From positions 372,001-436,000 of the forward strand of contig NZ_JAESVA010000001.1 of NCBI RefSeq assembly GCF_020621385.1: a stretch of DNA of 64,000 bases, given 5' to 3'. This document shows, one piece after another, positions 43,645 through 53,845 of the stretch. Each line of letters opens with the position of its first letter. Position 1 is the first letter of the stretch. A program made the translations under genes and the position numbers. The stretch is from Acidisoma cellulosilyticum. Lineage in GTDB: Bacteria > Pseudomonadota > Alphaproteobacteria > Acetobacterales > Acetobacteraceae. The notes beneath the pieces were generated by a model that was given only the letters and a program-made list of their open reading frames with translations, searched no databases and was not told the origin of the DNA.

Positions 43645-44379
43645 ATGGCTGGAGCAGAAAACAAGGTCGTTTTGATCACAGGCGCGTCGAGCGGCATCGG
43701 TGACGGCACGGCGCGCCTATTGGCCGCGGCCGGCGCCTGCGTCGTGCTGGGCGCGCGACGCATCGACCGGCTGGAGTCGCTCGCCGCCGAAATCGCCGCT
43801 GCAGGCGGCACCGTGCGCGCTCGCGCGCTGGACGTGACGGACCGCGACGACGTGGAAGCCTTCGTCGCCTATGCCGCCAGCGAATTCGGCCGGGTCGATG
43901 TGATCGTCAACAATGCCGGCGTCATGCCGCTGTCGCCGCTGTCGGCTTTGCTGGTCGATGAGTGGAACTGGATGATCGACGTGAATATCCGCGGCGTGCT
44001 GCATGGCATCGCGGCCGTGCTGCCGCGGATGGAGGCCCAAGGATCGGGCCAGATCATCAACGTCTCCTCCATCGGCGGCTTTACCGTTCAGCCTACGGCG
44101 GCCGTCTATGCCGCCACGAAATTCGCCGTGCGCGCGATTTCGGAAGGGTTGCGCAAGGAGAACGGCATCATCCGCTGCACCTGCATCTATCCGGGCGTGG
44201 TGGAATCCGAACTCGCCGAGACCATCACGGACCCGGTCGCCCGCGAACGCATGATTGCCTATCGCAAGACGGCCATCGGTGCGGACGCCATCGGGCGCGC
44301 CGTGCTCTATGCCATCGAGCAGCCAGCCGATGTCGATGTGAACGAGTTGGTCGTGCGCCCGACAGCCAGCCAGGTCTAA
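43645..44379 (+). CDS. Short-chain dehydrogenase/reductase (LysR-linked)
   Basis: A 244-residue classical SDR: VLITGASSGIGDGTARLL, GARRIDRLESLA (Arg pair suggesting NADP), VNNAGVMPLSPLS, INVSSIGGFTVQPTAAVYAATK (quoted here as NVSSIGG and YAATK), and YPGVVESELAETI. Divergent from the LysR gene. It ends before a strong bidirectional terminator. Substrate unknown. Confidence 0.88.
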   Translation: MAGAENKVVLITGASSGIGDGTARLLAAAGACVVLGARRIDRLESLAAEIAAAGGTVRARALDVTDRDDVEAFVAYAASEFGRVDVIVNNAGVMPLSPLSALLVDEWNWMIDVNIRGVLHGIAAVLPRMEAQGSGQIINVSSIGGFTVQPTAAVYAATKFAVRAISEGLRKENGIIRCTCIYPGVVESELAETITDPVARERMIAYRKTAIGADAIGRAVLYAIEQPADVDVNELVVRPTASQV

Positions 44380-44399
44380 CGCGCGCCGGGTATCCAGAC

Positions 44400-44439
44400 G
44401 CAAAAAGCCGGCGGAGGTTGCCCTCCGCCGGCTTTTTGC
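44400..44439. terminator. Bidirectional rho-independent terminator
   Basis: GCAAAAAGCCGGCGGAGG pairs perfectly with CCTCCGCCGGCTTTTTGC over 18 bases around a TTGC loop. Flanking A and T runs give a U-tract on both strands. It sits between the convergent SDR and fusA genes and serves both. The clearest intrinsic terminator in the window. Confidence 0.92.
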
Positions 44440-44458
44440 AATCCAGAGTGAAGAACGC

Positions 44459-46555
44459 TTACGCGCTCTTCGCCATGATCTCGTCCGCCACGTTGCGGGG
44501 GACAGGATCGTAGTGATGGAACTGCATGGTGAAGGACGCGCGGCCCTTCGTCATGCTGCGCAGGTGCGAGATATAGCCGAACATTTCCTTCAGCGGCACA
44601 TGGGCACGAACGATAACCGTGGAGCCCGAGCTCTCCTGGTTCTGGATCATGCCGCGGCGGCGGTTAAGATCGCCCACCACGTCACCGACATGGTCGTTCG
44701 GGGTCGTCACTTCGACGTCCATGATCGGCTCGAGGATGATCGGGCCGGCCTTCTTCATACCTTCGCGGAAGCAGGCTTTGGCGGCGATTTCGAAGGCGAG
44801 CGCCGAGGAGTCGACGTCATGGTACTTGCCGTCAACCAGCGAGTATTTGAAGTCGACGGTCTGGAAACCGGCGAGCACGCCGGTATCGGCCTGCACCTTG
44901 ATGCCCTTTTCGACCGCGGGAATATATTCGCGCGGGATCGAGCCACCGACGACCTTGTTCTCGAACAGAACGCCCTGGTTCCGCTCCTGCGGTTCGAAGA
45001 TGATCTTCACTTCCGCGTACTGACCGGAACCGCCCGACTGCTTCTTGTGGGTATAGGTCTCGGTATGGGACTTGGAGATCGTCTCGCGATAGGCCACCTG
45101 GGGCGCACCGATATTCGCATCGACGCCATATTCGCGGCGCAGACGGTCGATGATGATTTCCAGATGCAGCTCGCCCATGCCGGACAGAATGGTCTGGCCG
45201 GTTTCCTGGTCGGTCTTGAGACGCAGCGAGGGATCTTCGCCGGCCAGCTTCTGCAGGCCGATCGTCATCTTCTCAACGCCTTCCTTGGTCTTCGGCTCGA
45301 CGGAGATGTCGATAACCGGAACCGGGAAAGCCATACGCTCGAGCACGACCGGATCATCGGAGGAGGCGAGCGTGTCGCCCGTGCCGGTGTCCTTGAGGCC
45401 GACGAAGGCCGCGATATCGCCCGCGGAGACTTCCTTGATTTCAGCGCGCTTGTCGGCGTGCATCTGGAACATGCGGCCGATACGCTCGCGATGCTCCTTC
45501 GTCGTGTTCATCACGGTGTCGCCGGACTTCAGCGTGCCGGAATAGACGCGGACGAAGGTCAGCGTGCCGTATTTGTCGTTGATGATCTTGAAGGCGAGGC
45601 CGGAGAAGGGGGCGTCCGGATTGGCCGGGATGACGCGGCGGGCAGCGGCCTTCTCGGGGGTGTCTTCCTCGTCTTCGTCAGCCGCGACCTTGATGCCGGG
45701 GACGTCGATCGGGGACGGCAGATAGTCGAGAACGGCATCGAGCAAAGGCTGCACGCCCTTGTTCTTGAAGGCCGTGCCGCACAGAACAGGGCGGAAGGCG
45801 CCGGAAATGGCACCCGCCTTGATGCAGCGCTTCAGGGTCTCGACCGAGACTTCACCCTTGTCGAAATACTCTTCCATCGCCGTGGTATCGACGGACAGCG
45901 CGGTATCGAGCAGAAGCTCGCGATACTCGGCGGCCTTGTCCGCCAGATCGGCCGGAATTTCTTCGTCATGGAATTTCGCGCCGAGTTCGCCGCCTTCCCA
46001 GACGATCGCCTTCATCTCGACCAGATCGACGACGCCGATGAAGTTTTCCTCGATGCCGATCGGCAGCTGCAGCGGCAGCGCGACGATGTCGAGCTTTTCC
46101 TTCAGGGTGTCGAAGGCGCGGTAGAAATCAGCGCCCGTGCGGTCCAGCTTGTTGATGAAGATGACGCGCGGGACGTTGTAGCGGTCGGCCAGGCGCCAGT
46201 TGGTCTCGGACTGCGGCTGCACGCCGGCCACGCCCTCGATGATGAAAATGGCGCCGTCGAGCACGCGCAGCGACCGGTTGACCTCAATGTTGAAGTCGAT
46301 ATGGCCGGGCGTGTCGATGATATTGATGCGGTGGTCTTTCCACTCGCAGGTCACTGCGGCGGAGGTAATCGTGATGCCGCGCTCACGCTCCTGGTCCATG
46401 TAATCGGTGGTCGTATTGCCGTCATGGACCTCCCCGATCTTATGGGAGACACCGGTGTAGTAAAGAATACGCTCGGTCGTCGTCGTCTTGCCGGCGTCGA
46501 TATGCGCAGTGATGCCGATATTCCGGATCAAACCAAGCGGCGAGGTGCTGGTCAC
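44459..46555 (-). CDS. fusA: Elongation factor G
   Basis: Ribosomal translocase GTPase, 698 residues. G1 [13 protein letters not shown], switch [11 protein letters not shown]3 DTPGHIDF, G4 NKLDRTG, then domains II-V with [13 protein letters not shown] and [12 protein letters not shown]. The GTG at 46555 has GGAGG six bases before it and fits the family start. Upstream is a divergent gene and downstream a terminator: rpsL, rpsG and tuf, the usual str-operon partners, are absent, so fusA is transcribed alone. Whether another fusA exists elsewhere cannot be seen. Confidence 0.95.
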   Translation of the reverse strand: MTSTSPLGLIRNIGITAHIDAGKTTTTERILYYTGVSHKIGEVHDGNTTTDYMDQERERGITITSAAVTCEWKDHRINIIDTPGHIDFNIEVNRSLRVLDGAIFIIEGVAGVQPQSETNWRLADRYNVPRVIFINKLDRTGADFYRAFDTLKEKLDIVALPLQLPIGIEENFIGVVDLVEMKAIVWEGGELGAKFHDEEIPADLADKAAEYRELLLDTALSVDTTAMEEYFDKGEVSVETLKRCIKAGAISGAFRPVLCGTAFKNKGVQPLLDAVLDYLPSPIDVPGIKVAADEDEEDTPEKAAARRVIPANPDAPFSGLAFKIINDKYGTLTFVRVYSGTLKSGDTVMNTTKEHRERIGRMFQMHADKRAEIKEVSAGDIAAFVGLKDTGTGDTLASSDDPVVLERMAFPVPVIDISVEPKTKEGVEKMTIGLQKLAGEDPSLRLKTDQETGQTILSGMGELHLEIIIDRLRREYGVDANIGAPQVAYRETISKSHTETYTHKKQSGGSGQYAEVKIIFEPQERNQGVLFENKVVGGSIPREYIPAVEKGIKVQADTGVLAGFQTVDFKYSLVDGKYHDVDSSALAFEIAAKACFREGMKKAGPIILEPIMDVEVTTPNDHVGDVVGDLNRRRGMIQNQESSGSTVIVRAHVPLKEMFGYISHLRSMTKGRASFTMQFHHYDPVPRNVADEIMAKSA

Positions 46556-46561
46556 GATTTG

Positions 46562-46566
46562 CCTCC
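46562..46566 (-). promoter_or_regulatory. Ribosome binding site deciding the fusA start
   Basis: GGAGG with a six-base gap to the GTG at 46555. The open frame extends to 46624, but no comparable site precedes the upstream ATG, and EF-G proteins begin about ten residues before [10 protein letters not shown]. Confidence 0.8.
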
Positions 46567-46748
46567 ATGCAAGAAAAGCGCGGCAAGGGGGCGGCCCCGC
46601 GCGCTCAGTCACGTCCCAGCCCATTGCCGGTGATTTCGTGGTGTCTTTTGCTCTAGCGGCCAGGGAATATCAAGTCGTACGGCGTTGCGACTGGCGAAAG
46701 GCAGCTCGGCCGCTAGAATGCGCTTCGATTGTGAGAAAAGGTTCGCCC

Positions 46749-48005
46749 ATGGATCAAGGCTTGAGATTGGCGGCAGCCGTCAGCGAAACGCGCCAATGGG
46801 ACAGGCTGATGCGCCTGGCTCGGATCGGCGCCATTGCGGGTGACGGGGTCAATCGCCAGGCCCTGACGGCGCTGGACCGCGAGGCCAGGCGGCTGATGAT
46901 CGCCTGGGCCGAGGAAGCTGGGGCCAGTGTCTCGGTCGATGATGCGGCCAATCTCTGGTTCCGGGTCGAGGGGCGCTTGGCTGATGCGGCGCCGGTCCTC
47001 ACCGGCAGTCATATGGACAGCCAGCCTGCCGGCGGTCGGTTCGACGGCATGTATGGCGTCATGGCCGGGCTGGAGGTGCTCTGCGCGCTGAAGGATAGCG
47101 GTGAGACACTCGACCGGCCGCTTGAGGTCGTCGCCTGGACGAATGAGGAAGGCAGCCGCTTCGCACCCGGCTGCATGGGCAGCATGGCCTGGGCCGGGGT
47201 CAAGCCGTTGGCGGCCTTCGCCGAAACGCGCGATGCCGAAGGTGTGCGCTTCGCTGATGCCTTGGCCGAGCAACTGGCGGCGGAGGCCGATCTGCCACGC
47301 CGGCCGCTCGGCGGGACAGTGCATGCCTATATAGAGGCGCATATCGAACAGGGTCCGAAGCTGGAGGCCGAGGGGCTGGATATCGGCGTGGTGACCGGCA
47401 TTCAGGGCAGCCGTTGGTTCACCGTGACGGTGATGGGGGATTCGACCCATGCCGGCACGACGCCGGTCTCCCTCCGCCGGGATGCGATGCAGGGGGCGGT
47501 TCGTGCGATCATGGCGCTCAACACGCTGACTGCTGATCCTACTGACGTGCTGCGCTTTACGGTGGGCAGTCTGGTGGTCGAGCCCGGCTCCTCCAACAGC
47601 GTCGCTGGCATGGTGCGGTTCACGATCGACCTGCGCCATCCCGATGCGGCCGTTCTGGCTGAAAAGGGCGACGCCATTGCGGAGAGCATCGCCCGCGTCA
47701 TTGCCCCCTGCGACGCCAAGGTCGAGGAACGGTTTTCGGCGACACCTCTCCGTTTTGATCCGGAGTTGGTGGCTAGCGTGCAGGGAGCGGCTGACGCGCT
47801 GGGCCTGCGCTGGGCCTTAATGCCCTCAGGCGCCTTCCATGACGCGCAGCTTGTGGCCAGCGCCGTGCCGAGTGCGATGATTTTCGTACCGAGCCATAAG
47901 GGCATCAGTCACAATCCCGCCGAATTTACCTCTGCCACGCAATTGGCAGCCGGAACCCGGAGCTTGGCGGCCAGCTTGGCGCAACAAGCCAAGATCACGA
48001 AGTAG
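46749..48005 (+). CDS. M20 family N-carbamoyl-L-amino-acid hydrolase/allantoate amidohydrolase
   Basis: A 418-residue Zn-dependent amidohydrolase of the HyuC/AllC/AmaB group. Metal ligands are seen in LTGSHMDSQPAGGRFDGMYG and EVVAWTNEEGSRFAPGCMGS, then HIEQGPKLEAEGLDIGVVTG and the dimer-interface STHAGTTPVSLRRDA. C-terminal His in SHNPAEFTS completes the site. It opens ureido or carbamoyl bonds; the substrate is not fixed by neighbours. ATG 46749 is used; longer frames run back into the fusA antisense. Confidence 0.88.
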   Translation: MDQGLRLAAAVSETRQWDRLMRLARIGAIAGDGVNRQALTALDREARRLMIAWAEEAGASVSVDDAANLWFRVEGRLADAAPVLTGSHMDSQPAGGRFDGMYGVMAGLEVLCALKDSGETLDRPLEVVAWTNEEGSRFAPGCMGSMAWAGVKPLAAFAETRDAEGVRFADALAEQLAAEADLPRRPLGGTVHAYIEAHIEQGPKLEAEGLDIGVVTGIQGSRWFTVTVMGDSTHAGTTPVSLRRDAMQGAVRAIMALNTLTADPTDVLRFTVGSLVVEPGSSNSVAGMVRFTIDLRHPDAAVLAEKGDAIAESIARVIAPCDAKVEERFSATPLRFDPELVASVQGAADALGLRWALMPSGAFHDAQLVASAVPSAMIFVPSHKGISHNPAEFTSATQLAAGTRSLAASLAQQAKITK

Positions 48006-48270
48006 TTAAATTTAATCAATATTAAAGCCAAGTCTCTGTATGACCACGACATGAAACGTGCGTGCCTTGCCGTCATTTTGCTGCATTTGCTCACTTATTT
48101 GTATCGGGCTTACTAAGAAATGGGTATAGGGGACGGGCTCGCATCGATGCCGCAACCTTGTCTTTGCCTTCTTTCCACCGCGCGCCGGTGGTGTGGTTGC
48201 AACGCTGGTCTGATCGAGCTTTGGCATGGCGCCGTAAGGAAAAGCCGGCCTGTTGAAGGGTGAAAGAGAG
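48006..48270 (+). other. AT-rich leader of the type I secretion locus
   Basis: 265 bases without a supported gene. The first 30 bases are unusually AT-rich for this window (AAATTTAATCAATATTAAAG), and the middle contains several T-runs, consistent with a promoter region for the downstream operon. I cannot fix -35 and -10 boxes. GTGAAAGAGAG immediately before 48271 serves as ribosome site. Confidence 0.4.
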
Positions 48271-50532
48271 ATGGACGCTGCAGATCCGCATTCGCCTGAG
48301 GGATCGGGCCGCATCAATGAAGCATCGCTGAGCCGTGAGCCAGGTCTACATACCTGGCTGGTCGGGGCTCTCGCGATCGCGCGCTATCACGGTATCGACC
48401 TGGATCCGACGACGTTCCGGCTGGATCCGTCCACCCCTGTCCCATCTCCCGCCGTTCTGATCGAATGGGTGCGCGAACAGGGCATGTGGGCCAAGGCCGT
48501 TCGGCTGAAATGGCAGCAGCTGTTGCGTCTCGAATCGGCCGGTCCTGTCATGCTTCTCATGAAGGATGGCGGTGCCGTTCTCATGGTCGAAGCGGATGCG
48601 GCGCGCAATGTCGTCTTCGTCAAAGAACCGACGGTTTCCGGGACCGGGGTCGCCGTTCCTGTGGACGAACTCCGCCTGTCTCAGGTCTGGGAAGGCGAAG
48701 TCGTCATGATGCGCCCCCAGCGCAATGATGAGGAGCAGGATATACCGCTCAGCTTCGGCTTTCTGACGAAGCTCGTCATGCAAGAGCGCAGCATTCTACG
48801 CTCCGTCGCCTTTGCCTCCTTGATCATCACCTTTCTGACGATCATACCGATTTTGATCGTGTATTCCGCAGTTCAGCGGATCATTGAATATCACAGCATG
48901 AGCACCCTGCTGCTGGTAACGATCATTCTCATCGTGGCCACGCTGCTTGATGCCATCATTGAGCATGCACGCGGAAACCTCCTGCAGGTTGCCTCGACCC
49001 GAATTGACGCAAAAATTCAGCTTTTTGTCTTCAAACGTTTGTTGTCCTTGCCGCTGGACTATTTCGAACGCACGCAATCAGGCGTCATCGGGCAGGCGAT
49101 CAGCAAGGTTTACCAGATTCGTGAATTCATCACCGGTCGTTTGCTGAATACCTTTATCGACGCATCAATGCTGTTGATTCTGTTGCCCCTGATGTTCTTC
49201 ATGCAGGCGACGCTGGCCTGGACGATTGTCGCGGCTGCTGGGCTGATCATGCTCGTGATCGCCTGTTTCCTCCGGCCTCTCCGTATCGTAACGGGCCGTG
49301 TCTCGGCCGCTGAATCACGCAAATTCTCGGTGCTTGTCGAAAGCCTTCACGGCATCAAGACAGTGAAGTCGCTGGCGCTGGAATCCGCGCGTTATAGCCA
49401 GTGGGACGAATACGTTGCCCAAGCAGGCGACCTCCGCCTGCAAGCCGGCCGGCTGGCACTTTGGCCCGCCACACTCACCCTGCCGTTGCAACGCTATTGC
49501 CAATTCGGCGTCATGCTGCTCGGTGCCTATATTGCCGTCACGACGCAAAACAAGGCCGAAATCGGCTCGCTGATGGCCTTTACGATGATTTCCATGCGCG
49601 TCGCCGGCCCGCTGATCGGCTTCACTAAGCTCATGCAAGACTTCGAGGATGTGCGCGCCACGATGGGCGAAGCCCAAATGGTTCTGAACACCCCCCCTGA
49701 AGTTCGCGGCATCGATCGTGGTCTGCGCCCGACCTTTGCCGGCGCCATCGAATTCGACAATGTGGCCTTTACCTATCAAGGCTCGCAGCGCCCGGCTCTC
49801 AATGAGGTCAACTTCTCCGTGCCGCCGGGTACGATGCTGGGTCTTGTCGGGCGCAGCGGCTCGGGCAAATCGACCATCACCCGCTTGCTGCAGGGTATCA
49901 GCCGCGATTACACAGGCTTCGTGAAGATCGATGGCGTGGAACTGCGCTCGATCAACCTGCGCCATCTGCGCCGCAATTTCGGCGTCGTGTTGCAGGAAAA
50001 CTTCCTCTTCCGCGGTAGCATCCGCGACAACATCATCGGCGGCCGTCCCGGTCTGACGATGGAGGATGTCGTCCGTGCCGCTCGCTTGGCCGGCGCAGAG
50101 GAATTCATTGAACGCATGCCTCAGGGCTATGACACGTTTATTCAGGAAGGCTCGCCAAATCTCTCCGGTGGCCAGCGTCAGCGTTTGGCCATTGCCCGTG
50201 CTCTGATTGTCGACCCCCGCCTCATGATCCTCGACGAGGCAACCTCGGCCCTCGATCCCGAGAGTGAAGCGCTGGTCAATGCTAATCTGAAGCGCATCGG
50301 CTCCGGCAGAACGATGGTGATCGTCTCCCACCGCCTCGCCTCTCTTGTCGATTGTAACGCCATCATCGTCATGGATCAGGGCAAGGTGCTCGACGTCGGC
50401 ACCCATGCCGAACTCGTCGAACGCTGCTCGGTCTATCGGATGCTCTGGCTGCAGCAGAACCGCCACATGACGGAAAATCAGGGAAATACGCGCCATGGCT
50501 CGCCAACTCCTGTCCTCGCACAAGGCGACTGA
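48271..50532 (+). CDS. Type I secretion ABC transporter (HlyB/LapB-like, with inactive C39 domain)
   Basis: A 753-residue exporter half. The N-terminal domain (residues ~15-130; HTWLVGALAIARYHGIDLDP) is a C39-peptidase-like domain without the catalytic Cys, as in HlyB where it holds the unfolded substrate. Six helices lie at about 175-450. The ATPase has Walker A GRSGSGKST, signature NLSGGQRQRLAIARAL, Walker B LMILDEATSALD and the H-loop VSHRLAS. ATG 48271 preferred over TTG 48253. The gene overlaps the following hlyD-like gene by 38 bases. No cognate RTX substrate or TolC gene is visible nearby. Confidence 0.88.
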   Translation: MDAADPHSPEGSGRINEASLSREPGLHTWLVGALAIARYHGIDLDPTTFRLDPSTPVPSPAVLIEWVREQGMWAKAVRLKWQQLLRLESAGPVMLLMKDGGAVLMVEADAARNVVFVKEPTVSGTGVAVPVDELRLSQVWEGEVVMMRPQRNDEEQDIPLSFGFLTKLVMQERSILRSVAFASLIITFLTIIPILIVYSAVQRIIEYHSMSTLLLVTIILIVATLLDAIIEHARGNLLQVASTRIDAKIQLFVFKRLLSLPLDYFERTQSGVIGQAISKVYQIREFITGRLLNTFIDASMLLILLPLMFFMQATLAWTIVAAAGLIMLVIACFLRPLRIVTGRVSAAESRKFSVLVESLHGIKTVKSLALESARYSQWDEYVAQAGDLRLQAGRLALWPATLTLPLQRYCQFGVMLLGAYIAVTTQNKAEIGSLMAFTMISMRVAGPLIGFTKLMQDFEDVRATMGEAQMVLNTPPEVRGIDRGLRPTFAGAIEFDNVAFTYQGSQRPALNEVNFSVPPGTMLGLVGRSGSGKSTITRLLQGISRDYTGFVKIDGVELRSINLRHLRRNFGVVLQENFLFRGSIRDNIIGGRPGLTMEDVVRAARLAGAEEFIERMPQGYDTFIQEGSPNLSGGQRQRLAIARALIVDPRLMILDEATSALDPESEALVNANLKRIGSGRTMVIVSHRLASLVDCNAIIVMDQGKVLDVGTHAELVERCSVYRMLWLQQNRHMTENQGNTRHGSPTPVLAQGD

Positions 50533-51886
50533 TCCGCAGGGAGACGCGCTGGCGGTGCTGGAATTCCAGTCCCCGACCAGTGCGTTGATCGCTACCCCGG
50601 TTCCCAGATCGGCGCGAAGCGTGTCGCTTTGGGTTGGCGTTGCTGTCATCGCCTCGATCGTCGCTGCGTCGGTCATCAAGATCGACAAGGTCGTGACCGG
50701 CCAGGGCAAACTTGTCTCCACTGAGCCCACAACGTTGATCCAGCCGCTCGACACCTCGATCGTGCGTGCGATTTACGTGCAGCAAGGCCAGCGTGTCACG
50801 AAGGGGCAGCTTCTGGCTGAGCTGGACCCGACCTTTGCGGCGGCGAATCTCAAGGCTGACCAGGAACAGGTGGATAGCTATACGGCGCAAGTGGAGCGTA
50901 TACAGGCGCAGCTCGCGGGCAATCCTTACGTGCCAAGCGTGTCAAATCCCAATACAGCTTTGCAGCTTGAGACCTATAATCAGCTGCAGGCCCAGTATAC
51001 GGCGGGCGTCGCTAACTTCGACCAGCAGATTGCGAGCCTGAAGGCCCAGCTGAACCAGTCGGAATCCGATATTCGGCAATATGCCCAGCGTCTCGAGCTT
51101 GCGAATAATGTCGAGGCGATGCGCCAGCAATTGCAGAAGATGCAGGTCGGCAGCCGTCTGGACTCTCTCGCTGCCGCCGACAGCCGCATCAGCATGGCAG
51201 GCAACTTGGCCGATGCTCAAGCGAGCGCTAATAAGGCCATTGGCGATATCGCATCCATTCAAGCCCAGCGCGATACCTATATTCAACAATGGAATGCCAA
51301 TCTGTCACAGCAGATTCAGCAGGCGCAGAACTTATTGGCTCCGGCTCAGCAGAGCCTGACCAAAGATCTGCGGATGCATCAGCTGATCATGATCAAGGCG
51401 CCTAATGACGCCATCGTCCTCAATCTCGGCCAGACATCAGTCGGCTCCGTGTTGCAGGCGGGTCAGCAGTTCATCAGCCTAACCCCATTGGGAACGCCGC
51501 TTGAGGCGGATATCGTTCTCAGCGGGCAGGACACCGGTTACGTGAATGCTGGTGACAAAGTCGATGTTAAGCTCGACAGCTTGCCCTTCCTTCAATACGG
51601 CAAGCTCACGGGCGTCGTCCAATACGTGAGTTCGGACTCCTTCAATCCCGAACAGGTTCAGTCCGGTGCGGTTAAGGATGTCACTGGCTCGCTGCCGCAA
51701 GGTCTTTTCTACATGGCGCGCGTCAAGATTCTGCAGAACGATCTGCACAACACGCCGCCGGGCTTTGAACTTGCACCAGGCATGCCGCTTGCAGCGGACG
51801 TCAAAATCGGCAAGCGTACCGTCACCGAGTATATGATGAAGCGCGTGCTACCCGCCTTCACCGATGGGATGCGCGAGCCTGATTAA
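50495..51886 (+). CDS. HlyD-family periplasmic adaptor
   Basis: Membrane-fusion protein that links the inner-membrane ABC exporter to an outer-membrane channel. In 463 residues: one N-terminal helix (residues ~40-60), lipoyl half (GQGKLVSTEPTTLIQPLDTS, VRAIYVQQGQRVTKGQLLAE), a Gln-rich coiled-coil hairpin at ~120-280, second lipoyl half and a beta-barrel (IVLNLGQTSVGSVLQAGQ, FYMARVKIL). It lies inside the end of the ABC gene, so the two are coupled. Confidence 0.9.
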   Translation: MARQLLSSHKATDPQGDALAVLEFQSPTSALIATPVPRSARSVSLWVGVAVIASIVAASVIKIDKVVTGQGKLVSTEPTTLIQPLDTSIVRAIYVQQGQRVTKGQLLAELDPTFAAANLKADQEQVDSYTAQVERIQAQLAGNPYVPSVSNPNTALQLETYNQLQAQYTAGVANFDQQIASLKAQLNQSESDIRQYAQRLELANNVEAMRQQLQKMQVGSRLDSLAAADSRISMAGNLADAQASANKAIGDIASIQAQRDTYIQQWNANLSQQIQQAQNLLAPAQQSLTKDLRMHQLIMIKAPNDAIVLNLGQTSVGSVLQAGQQFISLTPLGTPLEADIVLSGQDTGYVNAGDKVDVKLDSLPFLQYGKLTGVVQYVSSDSFNPEQVQSGAVKDVTGSLPQGLFYMARVKILQNDLHNTPPGFELAPGMPLAADVKIGKRTVTEYMMKRVLPAFTDGMREPD

Positions 51887-51924
51887 AGAAGTCTAGCTTT
51901 CCAAGCGCTAAACAGCCTGCTTTA

Positions 51925-51982
51925 CCTGGATGGCGGTCCGTTTCATCCGGAGCGTCGGCAACTCGCCGGATCTCCATCCAGG
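51925..51982 (+). repeat. Inverted repeat in the hlyD-Sel1 gap
   Basis: CCTGGATGG (51925-51933) pairs with CCATCCAGG (51974-51982), enclosing a further CCGG-rich hairpin. In RNA it would form a long stem just before the Sel1 gene and its GAGG ribosome site. It could end or slow the secretion transcript or control Sel1 translation. Confidence 0.5.
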
Positions 51983-52003
51983 GCGTAATAGAGGACAAGA
52001 GCT

Positions 52004-53839
52004 TTGGTTTTCGGCTGGCTGAACCTCGGGGGTGCGTCGGGGCTACTTAAAAAAGGTGAAGCCGCGCTCGAAGCGGGGGATCTGGACGCCGGATTTAAGC
52101 TCGTCGCCCGCGCTGCACAGGCGAAACTGCCAGCCGCGGAATATCGCATCGGCCTGTGCTACCTCCAGGGCAAGGGCGTGCCGGCCAGCCGCGCGGAAGG
52201 TCGCCGCTGGCTGGAGCTTGCCGCGACTCAGGGCAATCGCGACGCGCAATCGGCAATCGCGACGCTGCTGGTCACCGGTGACGTCGATGAAAACGCTTCC
52301 CGTCGTACGGGGGGTCTGTTTACCGATTCCGCTCCCGCGCAGCCCGACTTCATCGCGGCCGAGGGCTGGGCGCGACGCGCGGCAGAGGCCGGCTCGGCCG
52401 ATGGTCAGGCGCTCCTGGGCTATATCCTGACGGCAGGCCCCGAAGCCATCCGCAACCTGGATCAGGCTGAACACTGGTACGGCCTGGCCTCCGAGGGCGG
52501 CAATCCGCAGGGCAAGCTTGGCCTTGGCCTCGCTATCTTACGACGCGCCGGCACCAATCCGGCGCTGCAAAAGCCCGGCATTGCGGCGCTGGTAGACGCC
52601 GCCGAGCTTGGCCTGCCGATGGCGCAGTACCTTCACGGCGTGCTGTTGGAACATGGTGTCGGGCTGACGCAAGACATCCCGGCGGCTGTGGGACTATATC
52701 AGAAGGCAGCGGCGACCGGCCTCCGCTCAGCCATGGCCCGCCTCGGTCTGGCTCTGCTTGAGGGGCGCGGAACCAAAAAGCCCGATCCGATCACCGGGGA
52801 ATCCTGGCTGCGTCGTGCGGCACTTGCCGGCGATGTCGAAGCCGCCGCCATGGTCGGCGACCTTTACGCCAAGGGCGGCGACTTGCCGCCGAATTTCGCG
52901 GAAGCCGCCGTCTGGTTTCAGCGAGCGGCAGAAGGCGGGCACTCCATGGCCGCCCGCGCCCTCGGCATGCTCTATCTGACCGGTGCCGGCGTCCCTCGTA
53001 ACGCGGATGAAGCGGCGACATGGTTCGAGCGCGCCGCCAGTTCCGGCAATGTCGCGTCACAGGTCGATCTCGCCAATTTGGTCCTGCAAGGTTCCGTGCG
53101 TGACGGCGATCCGGATCGCATGCGCTCCTGGTTCGAGCAGGCGGCCGAAAGCGGTGATCTTGTCGCCGCCTTCAATTTCAGCGTCTGCCTGGCGCGTGGT
53201 TTTGGCGTCGACCGCGACCCGGAGCGCGCGGCCTTCTGGATGCACCGGGCAGCAGACGGCATCGTAAATGCGCAGTTTCACTACGGCCGCATGCTGCTGG
53301 ACGGCAGCGGAGTTCCTGTCGATCCGGCTGCCGCCCGTGCCTGGTTTGCAAAAGCCGCCGATGCCGGGATGGCAGACGCACAAGTTGCGCTCGCCGAGAT
53401 GCTGGTCAACGGCCGCGGCGGCGAGCGTAATCATTTCGAGGCCGCCCGCATGTTCCAGCGCGCCGCCGATCTTGGTCATGGCGGTGCCATGTTCGGCCTT
53501 GGCGCGCTATACGGCGGCGGTCACGACTTGCCGGTGGATCGTGCCGCCGCATTACGCTGGTTCCGCCAGGCCGCCGAACGCAGCCACCCCACGGCACAGC
53601 TCATGCTCGGCCGCTACCTGCATCGCGGCCTGGCAAGCCCGCCCGATCTGGAGCAAGCGCAAGTCTGGTTCAAGCGCGCGCTCGACAACGGCGTCAATGA
53701 AGCGGCCACCGAGCTTGCACAGATCAACGCCGAGCAGGCGGCCCAAAACCGCCCCGGGCCGGTCGAATTGGCGCCACCGACCATGGCAAATACGGAGAAG
53801 GTGACGCGCGCACCGGGCCCGCAGCTTCTCCATAACTGA
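52004..53839 (+). CDS. Sel1-repeat protein
   Basis: A 611-residue protein made almost entirely of Sel1-like (SLR) repeats of ~36 residues, at least twelve, e.g. AEYRIGLCYLQGKGVPASRA, AARALGMLYLTGAGVPRNAD and AQFHYGRMLLDGSGVPVDPA. Such alpha-solenoids act as protein-binding scaffolds. No signal peptide; the start MVFGWLNLGGASGLLKKGEA is mildly hydrophobic. Start is a TTG at 52004 with GAGG nine bases before it; no better ATG exists upstream of the first repeat. It ends 6 bases before the large glycosyltransferase, so the two are surely cotranscribed. Confidence 0.88.
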   Translation: MVFGWLNLGGASGLLKKGEAALEAGDLDAGFKLVARAAQAKLPAAEYRIGLCYLQGKGVPASRAEGRRWLELAATQGNRDAQSAIATLLVTGDVDENASRRTGGLFTDSAPAQPDFIAAEGWARRAAEAGSADGQALLGYILTAGPEAIRNLDQAEHWYGLASEGGNPQGKLGLGLAILRRAGTNPALQKPGIAALVDAAELGLPMAQYLHGVLLEHGVGLTQDIPAAVGLYQKAAATGLRSAMARLGLALLEGRGTKKPDPITGESWLRRAALAGDVEAAAMVGDLYAKGGDLPPNFAEAAVWFQRAAEGGHSMAARALGMLYLTGAGVPRNADEAATWFERAASSGNVASQVDLANLVLQGSVRDGDPDRMRSWFEQAAESGDLVAAFNFSVCLARGFGVDRDPERAAFWMHRAADGIVNAQFHYGRMLLDGSGVPVDPAAARAWFAKAADAGMADAQVALAEMLVNGRGGERNHFEAARMFQRAADLGHGGAMFGLGALYGGGHDLPVDRAAALRWFRQAAERSHPTAQLMLGRYLHRGLASPPDLEQAQVWFKRALDNGVNEAATELAQINAEQAAQNRPGPVELAPPTMANTEKVTRAPGPQLLHN

Positions 53840-53845
53840 TCATCC

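Noticed and set aside
44513-46633. A 706-codon open frame antisense to fusA
   Set aside because: Long antisense frames arise from GC-rich codon bias. The fusA protein is unambiguous on the other strand and the antisense product has no recognisable domain or ribosome site.
48006-48270. A small plus-strand ORF near 48062-48256
   Set aside because: No ribosome site, no domain, and the AT-rich leader explains the stretch.
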